DNA of 64,000 nt from Amazonocrinis nigriterrae CENA67 (GCF_016056305.1 NZ_JAECZC010000017.1:1865-65864); one strand, 5' to 3'; shown: positions 8,029 to 17,288, counted from the stretch's first letter. Program-made: numbers and translations. Notes: generated by a model not told the origin, from the letters alone.

Positions 8029-10323
8029 TCAATAAGTAGCCATTGCAAGAGACGAGATCCAGGTAGCATGGAAGCCGTAAGGAACGCGCTGAGGCATAAT
8101 TACCCGCGCTACAGGTTCAGATGTGAAGTTTTGGGCATCAATAACTAGTAACTCAGACTGCTTGGCTACCGCATCCCAGACCATCGTCAGTAACCAACCA
8201 TCATCCTCAGCAGCAGCACCAGGTCGAGGTGCAAACGCACTATCACCGCCAAAGCGTCCCCGTCCAAATTCATGCACTTGGGAGCTACCAGTTTCCAAAT
8301 CATACTTAATCAAACCATCTAGTAATAGTCTGGGTCTCATGTAGGTAGCCTGCCGTGAAGCGTACATATAACGTGTTTTCCGACCCGTGAAATCATCGTT
8401 GATCCGAGGAAATTCTGTGGCAACATCATCCAAAGCCTCTTCTTTGACGACACCCGTCGCTAGGTTAATGCGATAGCGATACAGCCGGAATTGTTCAAAC
8501 TCAGTTTCCCCACCTTCACCTTTGTCTTCTTGAGGAATAAACAGATAGGTATCGGGTGTTCGGGTAGCAAAGAGTACCACCTCGTCACCTTCTTCCCAAG
8601 CATTACCCACATGGTAGAGCATACAGGCAGAAACCTCAAACCAGCGGATTGTCCGATTATCGCCATTGCGCGGTAGGATGCCAATACGGCTGGGGTTTTG
8701 AGGCTCAAACTTAATGGGTAGCTGACCTTGCATGATTCGCATCGGTTTGAAAGTCAGCGGCATATCTAGGAAAATGGTGTAGTGTTCAGTAATGGCAAAA
8801 TCATGCATCATCACCGGGGCTGGTATGTCAATAGGCACGGTTCGCTTTAATTCCCCTTCTTTTGAAACGACGCTATATTCCAGGTAAGGCGGAGCAATGG
8901 GTGCGAAGCCGAACACAATCATTTCACCCGTCACCGGGTCAACTTTTGGATGCGCTGTAAAGGTAGAAGCTAGTTTGTTGTTAAAGGTATATACACCAAC
9001 AGTTTCTAAATCTGGAAGCTGGATTTCATAGGGTGCGCCAGCTTCCCAAAGAGCCAACAATTTACCAGCGTGGAATACACATGAAGTATTGGCGGTATTC
9101 TTCATCATCAAGCCGTAGGGTGTGTCAAACCTTGGCAGGTTCAGCAGCCCAGGCCAAATTGCTTTGCCTTGAGTTTGCTCGACTTTAAACCCATCTGTGC
9201 GGATGTAGCGGTTGCGGTACTTAGCTTTGCCATTGCTAATCTCTACAGAGTGGAGCATTCCATCTCCATCTAACCAGTGATGGAGTCCAATGGGCTTAAA
9301 TTGCGGATTGGGGCCGTTGCGGAGAAACATCCCCTCTAGTTCTTTGGGCAGTTCGCCTTCTACTGTCAAGTTGTCCGCAGTGATTTGTTTGTTTACTGGG
9401 GCGAAGTTGTCAGTTAAATAGAGCTTCGCCATATCGTCCGCGAGAATTTTGGTACTTGCAGTGGTACTGAAGCGACTTATGATTTGATAGGGAACGCGAG
9501 CATAATAGCCAGTCCCCATTGCTGTTTGACTAACTATTGATGAGCGCTCCATCTGTAGTACGTTAGCCAGGAATTTGCTATCGAGCATCATGCTCATAAA
9601 TCGGCGCTGTAGAGTCAGTTGGCGACTTTGGGCGTTCGCTACATCTGTGGTTGCAAGCTCTGCTAAAAGTTCCTTTTCCTGGCTATCCAATGCACCATCG
9701 CTGTACATTAGCGAGTTAAGGGCTTCATACAACTCCTGAAAATCTTTGTCTGAACTATTATTTCCTAAATAGGCTTGTAACCAGCCATAACATTCTTCAG
9801 GCTGTACTGGCTTATCTACCGATAACAAGGATTGAATCTCCGGATCATCAGCCAGTCCTTTCTCGTTTACCATCCGTTGCAAAAATACTTGTTCTCCTGG
9901 TTCAAGTACCCCATCAATCCAGGCAATACCGATGAGAAGTTTTAATAACTGCTTATTATCTTTTGAAGACCTTTCTTTATTTGCAAGTAAGGTAGCTTTG
10001 GGAATTGCAACATCAAAATGTTCATGATTCTTTGCATTGCTACGAATTTTATTCTCGCTGCTATACAAAATTTCCCTCATGTCAGGCGTTTTGACCACAA
10101 TATATAAATCAGCATTGCCTTCAAATTTCTCAAATTTGCCTTGAAAATCTGCTTGGGAGTAAGTAATTTCAAAGGTTCCATCGATATTGGTCTTCACTTG
10201 TCCTAACTTATCGTTCTTAACAACATCCTTGTCAAAGGCTTCGATAATGAGGTTAGGAATACCATTACCACTTTCGGCTTCGTAAATTCGTCCACTAACT
10301 TTAAAAGACATTAGATTCTGCAT
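8029..10323 (-). CDS. Carotenoid cleavage oxygenase with N-terminal beta-sandwich and TerB-like domains
   Basis: A 764-residue three-part protein. Residues about 6-110 look like a transthyretin/carboxypeptidase-regulatory beta-sandwich (VSGRIYEAESGNGIPNLIIEAFD, then DGTFEITY). Residues about 124-225 resemble TerB, with two helical repeats carrying WIDGVLEPGE and YSDGALDSQE. Residues about 290-764 are a carotenoid oxygenase (RPE65/CCD family). All four iron-ligand histidines are visible: H458 (FTAHPK), H507 (MMHDFA), H571 (MLYHVGN) and H752 (YGFHATW), along with FLRNGPNP and HWLDGDGMLH. It should cleave a carotenoid or apocarotenoid double bond with O2; the substrate is unknown. A usual cyanobacterial oxygenase is about 480-500 residues, so some 280 residues are extra. 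The frame is uninterrupted. The start at 10323 is followed by a second ATG four codons in. Confidence 0.88.
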   Translation of the reverse strand: MQNLMSFKVSGRIYEAESGNGIPNLIIEAFDKDVVKNDKLGQVKTNIDGTFEITYSQADFQGKFEKFEGNADLYIVVKTPDMREILYSSENKIRSNAKNHEHFDVAIPKATLLANKERSSKDNKQLLKLLIGIAWIDGVLEPGEQVFLQRMVNEKGLADDPEIQSLLSVDKPVQPEECYGWLQAYLGNNSSDKDFQELYEALNSLMYSDGALDSQEKELLAELATTDVANAQSRQLTLQRRFMSMMLDSKFLANVLQMERSSIVSQTAMGTGYYARVPYQIISRFSTTASTKILADDMAKLYLTDNFAPVNKQITADNLTVEGELPKELEGMFLRNGPNPQFKPIGLHHWLDGDGMLHSVEISNGKAKYRNRYIRTDGFKVEQTQGKAIWPGLLNLPRFDTPYGLMMKNTANTSCVFHAGKLLALWEAGAPYEIQLPDLETVGVYTFNNKLASTFTAHPKVDPVTGEMIVFGFAPIAPPYLEYSVVSKEGELKRTVPIDIPAPVMMHDFAITEHYTIFLDMPLTFKPMRIMQGQLPIKFEPQNPSRIGILPRNGDNRTIRWFEVSACMLYHVGNAWEEGDEVVLFATRTPDTYLFIPQEDKGEGGETEFEQFRLYRYRINLATGVVKEEALDDVATEFPRINDDFTGRKTRYMYASRQATYMRPRLLLDGLIKYDLETGSSQVHEFGRGRFGGDSAFAPRPGAAAEDDGWLLTMVWDAVAKQSELLVIDAQNFTSEPVARVIMPQRVPYGFHATWISSLAMATY

Positions 10324-10904
10324 TATGATTAGAAAATATGATAAGATTTTTGATTTTTCTGAATATTTTCATAATCATGACGAAGATGCAAGGACAGTTA
10401 AGACAGTTAAGTAACTTTTTTATAAAATCTTAAGAAATTTACAGTTGCTTTATATTCACTACATAAATCAACGTGAGTTCGACGGATATAAAAAACCCCG
10501 CTTCCATTCCTCTTTCCCCCAATCCCCAGAGGGGGCCCCGAGTCCCCCATAGGGAGAGAGGCTTTGAAACCCTGATTTTTCCGTTGAAAACGCGGAATAT
10601 TTCTGCCCCTCTCCGCGTCGGAGAGGGGTTGGGGAGAGGTTCATCGAACTCACGTTAAATCAGTAGACCAAAAAGTTCTGCGAAGCACGAAGCTCGCTGA
10701 AGGTATCGCTCTATGATGGATATATGCATATTTTTGCTAATAAATAGTATTATTTAATATTTATTAATAATTTTGAGAAATTTAAGATAAGTAAAACTAA
10801 CAAATTAAGATAACAAGCAATGTCAGCAGTGCTTTAATATTAAAAAGATTTTTTAATCCTAGACCGCGCAATTTGTCAGGGCGTACATATGTACGCCCTG
10901 ACTG
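10324..10904. other. Intergenic, 581 bp, with one dispersed repeat
   Basis: Upstream of the oxygenase gene the first 145 bp are AT-rich and probably hold its promoter. A 187-bp inverted-ended repeat occupies 10470-10656. The rest, to the ppx end, is AT-rich. Near 10878-10902 a short inverted repeat (GTCAGGGCGTACAT / ATGTACGCCCTGAC) lies just beyond the ppx stop codon and could end its transcript. I see no gene. Confidence 0.6.
10470..10656. repeat. Dispersed repeat with 13-bp perfect terminal inverted repeats (most complete copy)
   Basis: The ends AACGTGAGTTCGA (10470-10482) and TCGAACTCACGTT (10644-10656) are exact reverse complements. The interior contains further small hairpins (CCCCTCTCCG/CGGAGAGGGG at about 10606-10628; GGGGGCCCC region). 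Related copies or parts lie at 15222-15309, 32382-32526, 51415-51502 and, interrupted, 57591-57968. It has no coding capacity for a transposase, so it is a MITE-like or structured-RNA-type repeat. Confidence 0.8.
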
Positions 10905-12560
10905 TCAATATTGTACTGGCACCTTAGAAGCTTCTAAATTCGCCACTAATTTGACATTAAATTCTGCTTCAAATACTCCTTTTTTATAATCTAAACTCCA
11001 CATTTCTAAGGCACAATCATCATCAGGATGAGATGGAGAAATGAGCAAATTAACCTGCTGAAACTGTGGGTAATACTCACACTCTACTCTGGCGATCGCT
11101 CCAATTTGTCGCCTATCCAAAGCAACTGCCAACCTCAAAATACTACTCAATTGGCTGACTATTTGGCGATGCTTTTTACTCAGCAAATTCCGATAGTTTT
11201 CATGCTTTTTCTTTGGCGGTGATTTGCGATGATAACGCGCTAAATTGGCAATGATTTCTATCTCAGTTTCGTTGTAGCCAAGTAATTCACCATTGCGAAT
11301 TAAGTAGTAGGAGTGTTTGTGGTGAGAAGAATGGCTGACATAGTGACCACAATTATGTAGCATCGCAGCTGCCCACAACAATTGCCGCTCATTGACTCCC
11401 CAGTGGTGTAATAGACCTTGAGTTTGGTCAAATAAACTTAAGGCAAATGCTGCCACGCGATCGCTGTACTCTAATTTAATGTGGTACTTATCCGCGTGTT
11501 TGAGAACACTCCGCTGGCGTACTGAACTTTGATAGCGCAGTTTGTCTTCAATTAAACCGTGGGCTAGCATCCAGTCTACAATCACGCCTTCTCTGAGGGA
11601 ACGCCCACAGGCTGTGACTGACTCCACACCCAACAAAGTCATGGCTTCTTGTAAAATAACTGCACCAGCCAATATCACTTCAGCCCGCTTTTCTGGCATC
11701 CCAGGTATGGCAGCCCTTTCTGAATTAGACAATTTCCGCAAGCGATTTACCCACTCCCGCACGTCTTTAAGACTCAACTCGTAGCCATTTAGGGTGGAAG
11801 GGACTGAACCAGAATTATCCCGTGCCTGAATTAGGGCTAAAGTTTCAATGGTGCCAGAAGTACCAATCAACCGTGGCGATTCACCAAACTGGGTATTTGC
11901 TAGCACCTCTTCTACAGAACGTTCCAACATACCGCGCGCATAAGCTTGCAAGTACTGAAACTCACTATTACTGATGGGGTCGGTCTTGATTAACTCGCTG
12001 GTGAGTCGCACTGCACCAATTTTGGTACTGGTGAGAGTACGCGGTTCATGACTATCTCCCAAAATGATTTCTGTAGAACCGCCACCAATATCGATAATCA
12101 TCTGGGGCTGGTTGTTAAATTCCATCCCCGACAGCACACCTAAGTAAATTCGTCGCGCTTCTTCTTGACCAGAAATCAAGTCAACGCTTAAATTCAACTC
12201 GGTTTCTATTTGGTGCAAAAAATCTTTACCATTGGGGGCTTCCCGCACAGCACTAGTTGCCACAGCGATTATTGTTTCAGCGTCGAAAGTTTTGGCAACT
12301 TCTTGGAAGCGTCCGAGGGTAGCGATCGCTTTTGCAATTATCTCTGGTTTCAGTTCCCCAGTGGTGATATCGCGATCGCCCAGCCTCACAGTTTCTTTTT
12401 CCCTGGCGATAATGCTAAAAGATGGTAAAGTCGGGTCAATCTTTACCACTACCATGTGCAGAGAATTTGTACCCAAATCAATGGCAGCAATAATCCGGTG
12501 TTGCTTAACTGATTGAGTGCTAAGACTCTCCCAGTCAGCTGAAACTAAAGCATTTAGCAT
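10905..12560 (-). CDS. ppx: Exopolyphosphatase, Ppx/GppA family
   Basis: A 551-residue protein of the Ppx/GppA phosphatase family. It has the sugar-kinase/Hsp70-like fold motifs AAIDLGTNSLHMVVVKID (about 25-42), SGQEEARRIYLGV (about 133-145), IDIGGGSTEIILGD (about 156-169) and IGTSGTIETLA, and a C-terminal HD-type domain with AAMLHNCGHYVSHSSHHKHS (about 388-407). It hydrolyses terminal phosphates of polyphosphate and may also act on pppGpp, linking phosphate storage and stress signalling. The length fits the long, two-domain form. It is divergent from the prenyltransferase gene at 12901, with a 340-bp shared upstream region. Confidence 0.93.
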   Translation of the reverse strand: MLNALVSADWESLSTQSVKQHRIIAAIDLGTNSLHMVVVKIDPTLPSFSIIAREKETVRLGDRDITTGELKPEIIAKAIATLGRFQEVAKTFDAETIIAVATSAVREAPNGKDFLHQIETELNLSVDLISGQEEARRIYLGVLSGMEFNNQPQMIIDIGGGSTEIILGDSHEPRTLTSTKIGAVRLTSELIKTDPISNSEFQYLQAYARGMLERSVEEVLANTQFGESPRLIGTSGTIETLALIQARDNSGSVPSTLNGYELSLKDVREWVNRLRKLSNSERAAIPGMPEKRAEVILAGAVILQEAMTLLGVESVTACGRSLREGVIVDWMLAHGLIEDKLRYQSSVRQRSVLKHADKYHIKLEYSDRVAAFALSLFDQTQGLLHHWGVNERQLLWAAAMLHNCGHYVSHSSHHKHSYYLIRNGELLGYNETEIEIIANLARYHRKSPPKKKHENYRNLLSKKHRQIVSQLSSILRLAVALDRRQIGAIARVECEYYPQFQQVNLLISPSHPDDDCALEMWSLDYKKGVFEAEFNVKLVANLEASKVPVQY

Positions 12561-12900
12561 CTAGTTTTCTCTCTGTTAAGGAAGGATGGTCAGGCTGAAG
12601 GCTGAAGTATGAAGTCAAGGTTTTAGTCTTTATCCTTTACACTTCAGACTTCTTTAGTTAAAGGTGGTGTGTGGGAGTAGATGACACTGCTATTTACTGC
12701 AACACACTTGCTATGATGTTGCCCTTCGGTCTAGGCAAACTTAGCTAAGTATATTCACTCTGCTGCTTATAACTTTAGTGACTCTTTAAGCTTATTTTAA
12801 GTCGTCACTTCAGGTTATGTTTTTACAAATATCAAATAAAGTTATTCTATAGATGTAAAGTTGTGTTAAATCATCTATCTAAAGTTATTTGTTTCTTTAT
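12561..12900. other. Intergenic, 340 bp, divergent promoter region of ppx and the prenyltransferase gene
   Basis: AT-rich with no ORF of note. A short imperfect repeat (GGCTGAAGGCTGAAGTATGAAG) lies at about 12592-12613. It must hold promoters for both divergent genes; none could be placed with confidence. Confidence 0.45.
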
Positions 12901-13782
12901 ATGTTGAGTATGCCAGAACGCAACCAAGAACCAGTGTGGCTTGTGATTATCCGACTTCTGCGGTGGCATAAACCAGAAGGGCGGTTAATCTTGATGATTC
13001 CTGCACTTTGGGCTGTGTTTTTGGCAGCCGATGGCAAACCGCCTTTACCTTTGGTAGGTGTAATTGTCTTGGGTACTCTGGCTACAAGTGCGGCTGGTTG
13101 TGTGGTCAATGATTTGTGGGATAGGGATATTGACCCACAAGTTGAGAGAACACGCGATCGCCCCCTGGCTGCTCGCGCTCTTTCCATAAAAGTTGGTATT
13201 GTGGTTGGTATAATAGCGCTATCATGTGCAGCGGTTCTCGCTTTTTATCTTAACCCACTCAGCTTTTGGTTATCTGTAGCAGCCGTGCCTGTAATCTTGC
13301 TTTATCCGGGTGCAAAGCGGGTGTTTCCAGTACCGCAGCTAGTTTTATCAATAGCTTGGGGTTTTGCTGTGTTGATTAGCTGGAGTGCAGTTACAAAAAC
13401 CCTTTCTCAACCGACTTGGCTACTTTGGGGTGCAACTGTACTGTGGACATTGGGATTTGATACAGTTTACGCTTTGAGCGATCGCGAAGATGATCGGCGC
13501 ATTGGCGTTAATTCTAGTGCTTTATTTTTTGGTAAATACGCCCCCACAGCAATTGGAATTTTCTTTGCTGGCACAATTTTATTATTAGCTTGGTTAGGTA
13601 TTTCGATTCACCTCCAGCTTGCTTTTTGGATTAGCTTGGCAATTGCCACTATCGGCTGGGGTTGGCAGTATTGGCGATTAAACAAAAAAGACTTACCTAA
13701 CTCTGCTTATGGTGAGATGTTCCGGCAAAATGTGTGGATTGGTTTTATTGTACTTGCTGGGATGATTGCTGGCTCTTTGTAA
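12901..13782 (+). CDS. 4-hydroxybenzoate polyprenyltransferase (UbiA family), plastoquinone pathway
   Basis: A multi-span UbiA-type prenyltransferase of 293 residues from the ATG at 12901. An upstream TTG at 12889 is open but less likely, and ATG 12910 is another option. The first aspartate motif NDLWDRDID and the second DREDDRRIG bind the prenyl diphosphate through Mg2+. About eight to nine membrane helices are seen. In cyanobacteria this orthologue attaches the solanesyl chain to 4-hydroxybenzoate on the way to plastoquinone. Two COQ4-family genes, one intact and one broken, occur elsewhere in the window, also suggestive of quinone metabolism, but they are not adjacent. Confidence 0.88.
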   Translation: MLSMPERNQEPVWLVIIRLLRWHKPEGRLILMIPALWAVFLAADGKPPLPLVGVIVLGTLATSAAGCVVNDLWDRDIDPQVERTRDRPLAARALSIKVGIVVGIIALSCAAVLAFYLNPLSFWLSVAAVPVILLYPGAKRVFPVPQLVLSIAWGFAVLISWSAVTKTLSQPTWLLWGATVLWTLGFDTVYALSDREDDRRIGVNSSALFFGKYAPTAIGIFFAGTILLLAWLGISIHLQLAFWISLAIATIGWGWQYWRLNKKDLPNSAYGEMFRQNVWIGFIVLAGMIAGSL

Positions 13783-13791
13783 ATCAAGCTT

Positions 13792-13826
13792 TGGCGACTA
13801 GAAGTCGCGCGATTTCTAATCGCCCT
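13792..13826. repeat. Compact double palindrome downstream of the prenyltransferase gene
   Basis: GGCGACTAGAAGTCGCG followed by the related CGCGATTTCTAATCGCC pair in inverted orientation just after the stop codon at 13782. It can fold into a GC-rich stem, and each half is itself near-palindromic. It is probably a dispersed cyanobacterial repeat that may also end transcription, although no T-run follows. Confidence 0.5.
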
Positions 13827-14015
13827 AGGTGCTGGTCTATAAAGAGGAATAAGTGTTAATTAGTGTTTTTCAATTCACACTAATTTTACAATTGCCCCGT
13901 ATTTACCCTGGGTTTACAAAGTTTTTATCAAAATATCTTGAAGTACCTCCGCAATACTACGAAATTAGATTAGTAGTTGAGTATATGACTATGTAATTTA
14001 GACGTACTCAACACC

Positions 14016-14594
14016 ATGAAGCGATCGCCTCTTGTCAAAGTCGCCATGATAGTTTTACTTTCCCTTGGCAGTGTTGGTATTGTCGGAGGAAGTTTTTTTC
14101 TCAGAAAAGCTTTTAGTAGTACCAGTGAACCAGGAATCATAACTGATACATTACGTTACAGTGAAATCCGTAATCAACTCTGGGCTAATAATGACGAAGT
14201 AAAATACTTTCCTAATGAGATTTCTGCTGACGCTAAAAGCGCCCGCATTGCTTATTATCCCGGCTTCTTGCAAGGAGGTAGTTATTTTCAGTTGCGGCTA
14301 AAACAATCACCAGAAAAGATACAAAAATTACTTACACAATACAGAAAGCTTGCTAAACATAAATATATAGGTGGTGACACAAACGACCATGCCAACCTAC
14401 CCAATGGTGTACCGACAACTTTCTTTTATACTAGTGACTCTGGAACGGAATCTTTTCCACCCACCTATGAAATATTAGTATTAAATGCACAAGATAGAGG
14501 CAGCCCTGGTTTTAAGTGGAATCACGGTGATAGCTACGGCGTAGCCATTGATAGCGCAGCCTCAGAAATTGTTTATTGGGCTGAGAGGTGGTAA
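14016..14594 (+). CDS. Membrane-anchored hypothetical protein
   Basis: A 192-residue protein I do not recognise. Residues 8-28 (VAMIVLLSLGSVGIVGGSFFL) form one N-terminal membrane helix after a short basic start (MKRSPLVK), so the remainder probably faces the periplasm or thylakoid lumen. The soluble part is mixed alpha/beta, with YYPGFLQGGSYFQLRLKQSPEKIQKLL in the middle and many aromatic residues near the end (EIVYWAERW). No catalytic motif or cysteine pair is evident. The gene lies 51 bp before the SLOG-family gene in the same direction, separated by an AATTAAAA-type repeat, so the two could form a transcription unit. Confidence 0.7.
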   Translation: MKRSPLVKVAMIVLLSLGSVGIVGGSFFLRKAFSSTSEPGIITDTLRYSEIRNQLWANNDEVKYFPNEISADAKSARIAYYPGFLQGGSYFQLRLKQSPEKIQKLLTQYRKLAKHKYIGGDTNDHANLPNGVPTTFFYTSDSGTESFPPTYEILVLNAQDRGSPGFKWNHGDSYGVAIDSAASEIVYWAERW

Positions 14595-14645
14595 GTAGGA
14601 ATTAAAAATTGAAAATTAAAAATTAAAAATTAGAAATTAATCTTC

Positions 14646-15146
14646 ATGAGGAAAACTGTTATTGGGGTGATGGGGCCTGGAGAAAAGGCTACAGAAGGTG
14701 ATTTGCAAAATGCTTATGAATTAGGTCAATTCATCGCCCAACAAGGGTGGATATTATTGACTGGTGGTAGGAATGTGGGGGTAATGGATGCAGCAAGTAA
14801 GGGTGCAAAATCTGACAATGGTTTAACTATTGGCATTCTTCCCAACAGTGATCAACATGGTATTTCTGAAGCAGTAGATATTGCAATTTTCACAGACATG
14901 GGGAACGCTCGCAATAATATTAATGTTCTCTCCAGTGATGTGGTGATTGCTTGTGGTATAGGTGCAGGAACAGCTTCAGAAATTGCCTTGGCTTTAAAAG
15001 CAAAAAAGCAAGTAATCTTGTTGACTGACGATGTAGAAAGCAAAAGTTTCTTTCAAAGCCTGTCGCCAGAAAATGTTTATATTGTCGAGAGTGTAGTGGA
15101 TGCGATCGCTATTGTCAAAGCAATTTTGAGAAGTAAAAGTTTGTAG
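14646..15146 (+). CDS. SLOG/LOG-like Rossmann protein (TIGR00725-type)
   Basis: A 166-residue Rossmann-like protein of the SLOG superfamily, the one that includes LOG phosphoribohydrolases and DprA. It begins VIGVMGPGEK and has LLTGGRNVGVMDAASKGAK (about 38-56), GILPNSD, and ACGIGAGTASEIALALKAKKQVILL (about 99-123), where GAGTASE takes the place of the PGGxGTxxE nucleotide-binding loop of true LOG enzymes. It could bind or cleave a nucleotide, but the altered loop makes cytokinin-type activity uncertain. A hairpin directly after the stop probably ends the transcript. Confidence 0.75.
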   Translation: MRKTVIGVMGPGEKATEGDLQNAYELGQFIAQQGWILLTGGRNVGVMDAASKGAKSDNGLTIGILPNSDQHGISEAVDIAIFTDMGNARNNINVLSSDVVIACGIGAGTASEIALALKAKKQVILLTDDVESKSFFQSLSPENVYIVESVVDAIAIVKAILRSKSL

Positions 15147-15147
15147 T

Positions 15148-15171
15148 AGAGGCAATTCATCAATTGCCTCT
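15148..15171 (+). terminator. Hairpin after the SLOG gene
   Basis: AGAGGCAATT and AATTGCCTCT are perfect 10-bp arms around a CATC loop, starting two bases after the stop codon at 15146. The T-run is weak (TAAGACTTTG), so this is a possible rather than a classic intrinsic terminator. Confidence 0.5.
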
Positions 15172-15221
15172 AAGACTTTGTTTGAAAAGTTTAATTTATT
15201 ACTTGCCTTGGCGACTGAAAA

Positions 15222-15309
15222 AAGCTTGATTTTTCGTTCTTTACCGAGGATATTAAAGCCCCTCTCCGCGTCGGAGAGGGGTTGGGGAGAGGTTCATCGA
15301 ACTCACGTT
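15222..15309. repeat. Dispersed repeat copy (right half)
   Basis: Starts AAGCTTGATTTTTCGTTC, contains a CCCCTCTCCGCG/CGGAGAGGGG hairpin and ends ATCGAACTCACGTT, matching the right part of the repeat at 10470-10656 and nearly identical to the copies at 51415 and 57883. It lies between the SLOG and P450 genes, which converge here. Confidence 0.8.
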
Positions 15310-15342
15310 AAGGTATATTTATTTAAGTCCAATTTACCACAA

Positions 15343-16725
15343 CTAATATTGCTCTTTCACCGCTAAATGCACACCCCTGGCTGGTGCAAATACCAAACCA
15401 CGACGAACAGGTAAAAGAGGACGAGAATCCAAAAGTTGTAGCGAGTAGCGTGATAAAATAGTTGCTAAAACCAACTTCATTTCAAACATGGCAAAAGCCA
15501 TACCAATACAGCGACGATTACCACCTCCAAAAGGTAAAAATTCATATGGAGAAAATTGACGTTCTAAAAAGCGTTCTGGTCTAAACTGATTAGGTTCTGG
15601 GTAGATATCGGGACGATGGTGTGTCAAATAAATGCAAACAGATAAGTACGTTCCTTTTGGTAAATCGTAGCCGAAAAATTGCATATCATCTCGCAGAATT
15701 CTCGGCAAACTAAAGAAAGCAACTGGATAAATGCGTAGAGTTTCTGAACAGACGGCATTCAAATAAGGTAGTTGAGCAATTGTTGTGGGATTCGCATTCT
15801 TGATATCAATAGAGTTGAGTTCTTGCAAAAGTTTTTCACGGACTTCTGGTATATAGTGAATCCAATATAAAGCCCAAGCAAGAGCGATCGCTGTAGTTTC
15901 ATGCCCAGCAAATAGCATAGTCATTAACTCATCGCGCAACTCAACATCAGTCATTGGTTGACCTTGTTCATCACGAGATGACATTAACAAGCTGAGGATA
16001 TCTTCACCTTCCAATTCAGCTTTAATTCGACGTTCATGAATTTCTTGATAAACTAGTTCATCAAGCCGCTGTCTTTGGCGTAGAAAATTGCCCCAAGGAC
16101 TCCAAGCACCTAAATCTTGTTGTAGGAAATTGAAAAAAAGTAGACTAGATTTCCAAGGAGAATCAAAACTATCCAACATGGCAGTTAAAACTTGCCTGAT
16201 TTGTTGGTAACGTTCACCTTGTTTTAAACCAAAAACAGTTTTTAAAATTACTTGCAGGGAAATATTTTGCATCTGGGGACGGGCGACAAATTCCTGCCCA
16301 ATAGTCCACTGATTAATAACTTCTTGTGTAATTTCACAGATGGTTTGCCCGTAAGCCCGCATCCGTTCACCATGAAACGTCGGCATCAAAAGTTTACGCT
16401 GTTGCATGTGGCGATCGCCATCTAGCACTATAACTGAATTTGGCCCTACAAAAGGTTCGATCAGTCGGTTTCCGGAACCAGAATCAAACAACTTTGAATC
16501 AGCCGTAAAAATTTCCTGAATGGCTTGGGGACTACTAATAATGATTTGACGAGGTAAGGTACTAAAGTTGGAAATAAATATGTCCCCATAACGCTCACGG
16601 GCGCTTTCTAATGCCTTTATTGGTCGCCATATACCCCTCAATGTTTGGATTAATTTAGGTGCATGGGAGCCATTTGGCAGTTTAAAATGGGTTTCATGTG
16701 AAGAATTTCTTGGAAACGTAATCAT
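15343..16725 (-). CDS. Cytochrome P450 (CYP110-like)
   Basis: A 460-residue P450. The I-helix AGHETTAIALAW, the K-helix SETLRIYP (ExxR) and the heme loop PFGGGNRRCIGMAFA with its cysteine ligand are all present. The N-terminus LPNGSHAPKLIQTLRGIWRPIKALESARERYGDIF resembles cyanobacterial CYP110 enzymes, which oxidise fatty acids or terpenes. There is no N-terminal membrane anchor. The frame is open 18 codons further upstream, but the ATG at 16723-16725 is preceded seven bases away by AGGAGAA, so I take it as the start. The gene follows the COQ4-like pseudogene and the VOC gene on the same strand. The substrate is unknown. Confidence 0.9.
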   Translation of the reverse strand: MITFPRNSSHETHFKLPNGSHAPKLIQTLRGIWRPIKALESARERYGDIFISNFSTLPRQIIISSPQAIQEIFTADSKLFDSGSGNRLIEPFVGPNSVIVLDGDRHMQQRKLLMPTFHGERMRAYGQTICEITQEVINQWTIGQEFVARPQMQNISLQVILKTVFGLKQGERYQQIRQVLTAMLDSFDSPWKSSLLFFNFLQQDLGAWSPWGNFLRQRQRLDELVYQEIHERRIKAELEGEDILSLLMSSRDEQGQPMTDVELRDELMTMLFAGHETTAIALAWALYWIHYIPEVREKLLQELNSIDIKNANPTTIAQLPYLNAVCSETLRIYPVAFFSLPRILRDDMQFFGYDLPKGTYLSVCIYLTHHRPDIYPEPNQFRPERFLERQFSPYEFLPFGGGNRRCIGMAFAMFEMKLVLATILSRYSLQLLDSRPLLPVRRGLVFAPARGVHLAVKEQY

Positions 16726-16862
16726 TACTAATTCTCCTAATATTAACAACACCAATTCGCAATTCGCTGCTTTTAGCAATTAGTAATTAAAAAAATCAGA
16801 TTGTATCTAAGTTTCAAGGTTTAAATTTATTGCCGAATTTTAGAGAATTGGTATGACTTAAG

Positions 16863-17288
16863 TTAAGCTTGCTGGCTGGCTTGCGCGACGGTAAAATTAA
16901 TTTCCTGACCATAGGAAATTTCCAGGGTATGACCATCAGGATCTTGTATAAAAGCCCAGTAACCAACAGGATGACCCCAATCATTTGGCCCTTCTAGCAG
17001 CACAGCCTCTGATTGCGCCTCATGGCAAAGACGATCAACTTCCTCACGGGTTTTACAAGCGACACCAAGATGAGATGCGGGTAAGAGTTTGCCTTGTACT
17101 TTAGGCACTTGAATCAGCACAATCACGAATGGTCGAGTTAAATCACTAATCCAAACAACATCTAATTGGGTTGTGGGATCTGTGCGACGATGTACAACTT
17201 TCATTTCAGCATACTTCGCATAAAACGAAATGCTTTGATCGATGTCGCTAACCTCAAGTGCAACGTGGGTAAAACCAAAATCAGACAT
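16863..17288 (-). CDS. VOC/glyoxalase-fold protein
   Basis: A 141-residue vicinal-oxygen-chelate protein with the usual two beta-alpha-beta-beta-beta modules. It opens GFTHVALEVSDIDQSISFYAKYAEMKVVHRR, has a middle HLGVACKT strand, and closes FIQDPDGHTLEISYGQ. Metal-ligand candidates are H8, H73-region and the E of LEISYG. The family includes glyoxalase I, ring-cleavage dioxygenases and antibiotic-binding proteins, so the reaction cannot be named. Its ATG (17286-17288) overlaps the end of the COQ4-like frame by 8 bp (stop TGA at 17281-17283), which indicates translational coupling and a shared role before that gene was broken. Confidence 0.82.
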   Translation of the reverse strand: MSDFGFTHVALEVSDIDQSISFYAKYAEMKVVHRRTDPTTQLDVVWISDLTRPFVIVLIQVPKVQGKLLPASHLGVACKTREEVDRLCHEAQSEAVLLEGPNDWGHPVGYWAFIQDPDGHTLEISYGQEINFTVAQASQQA

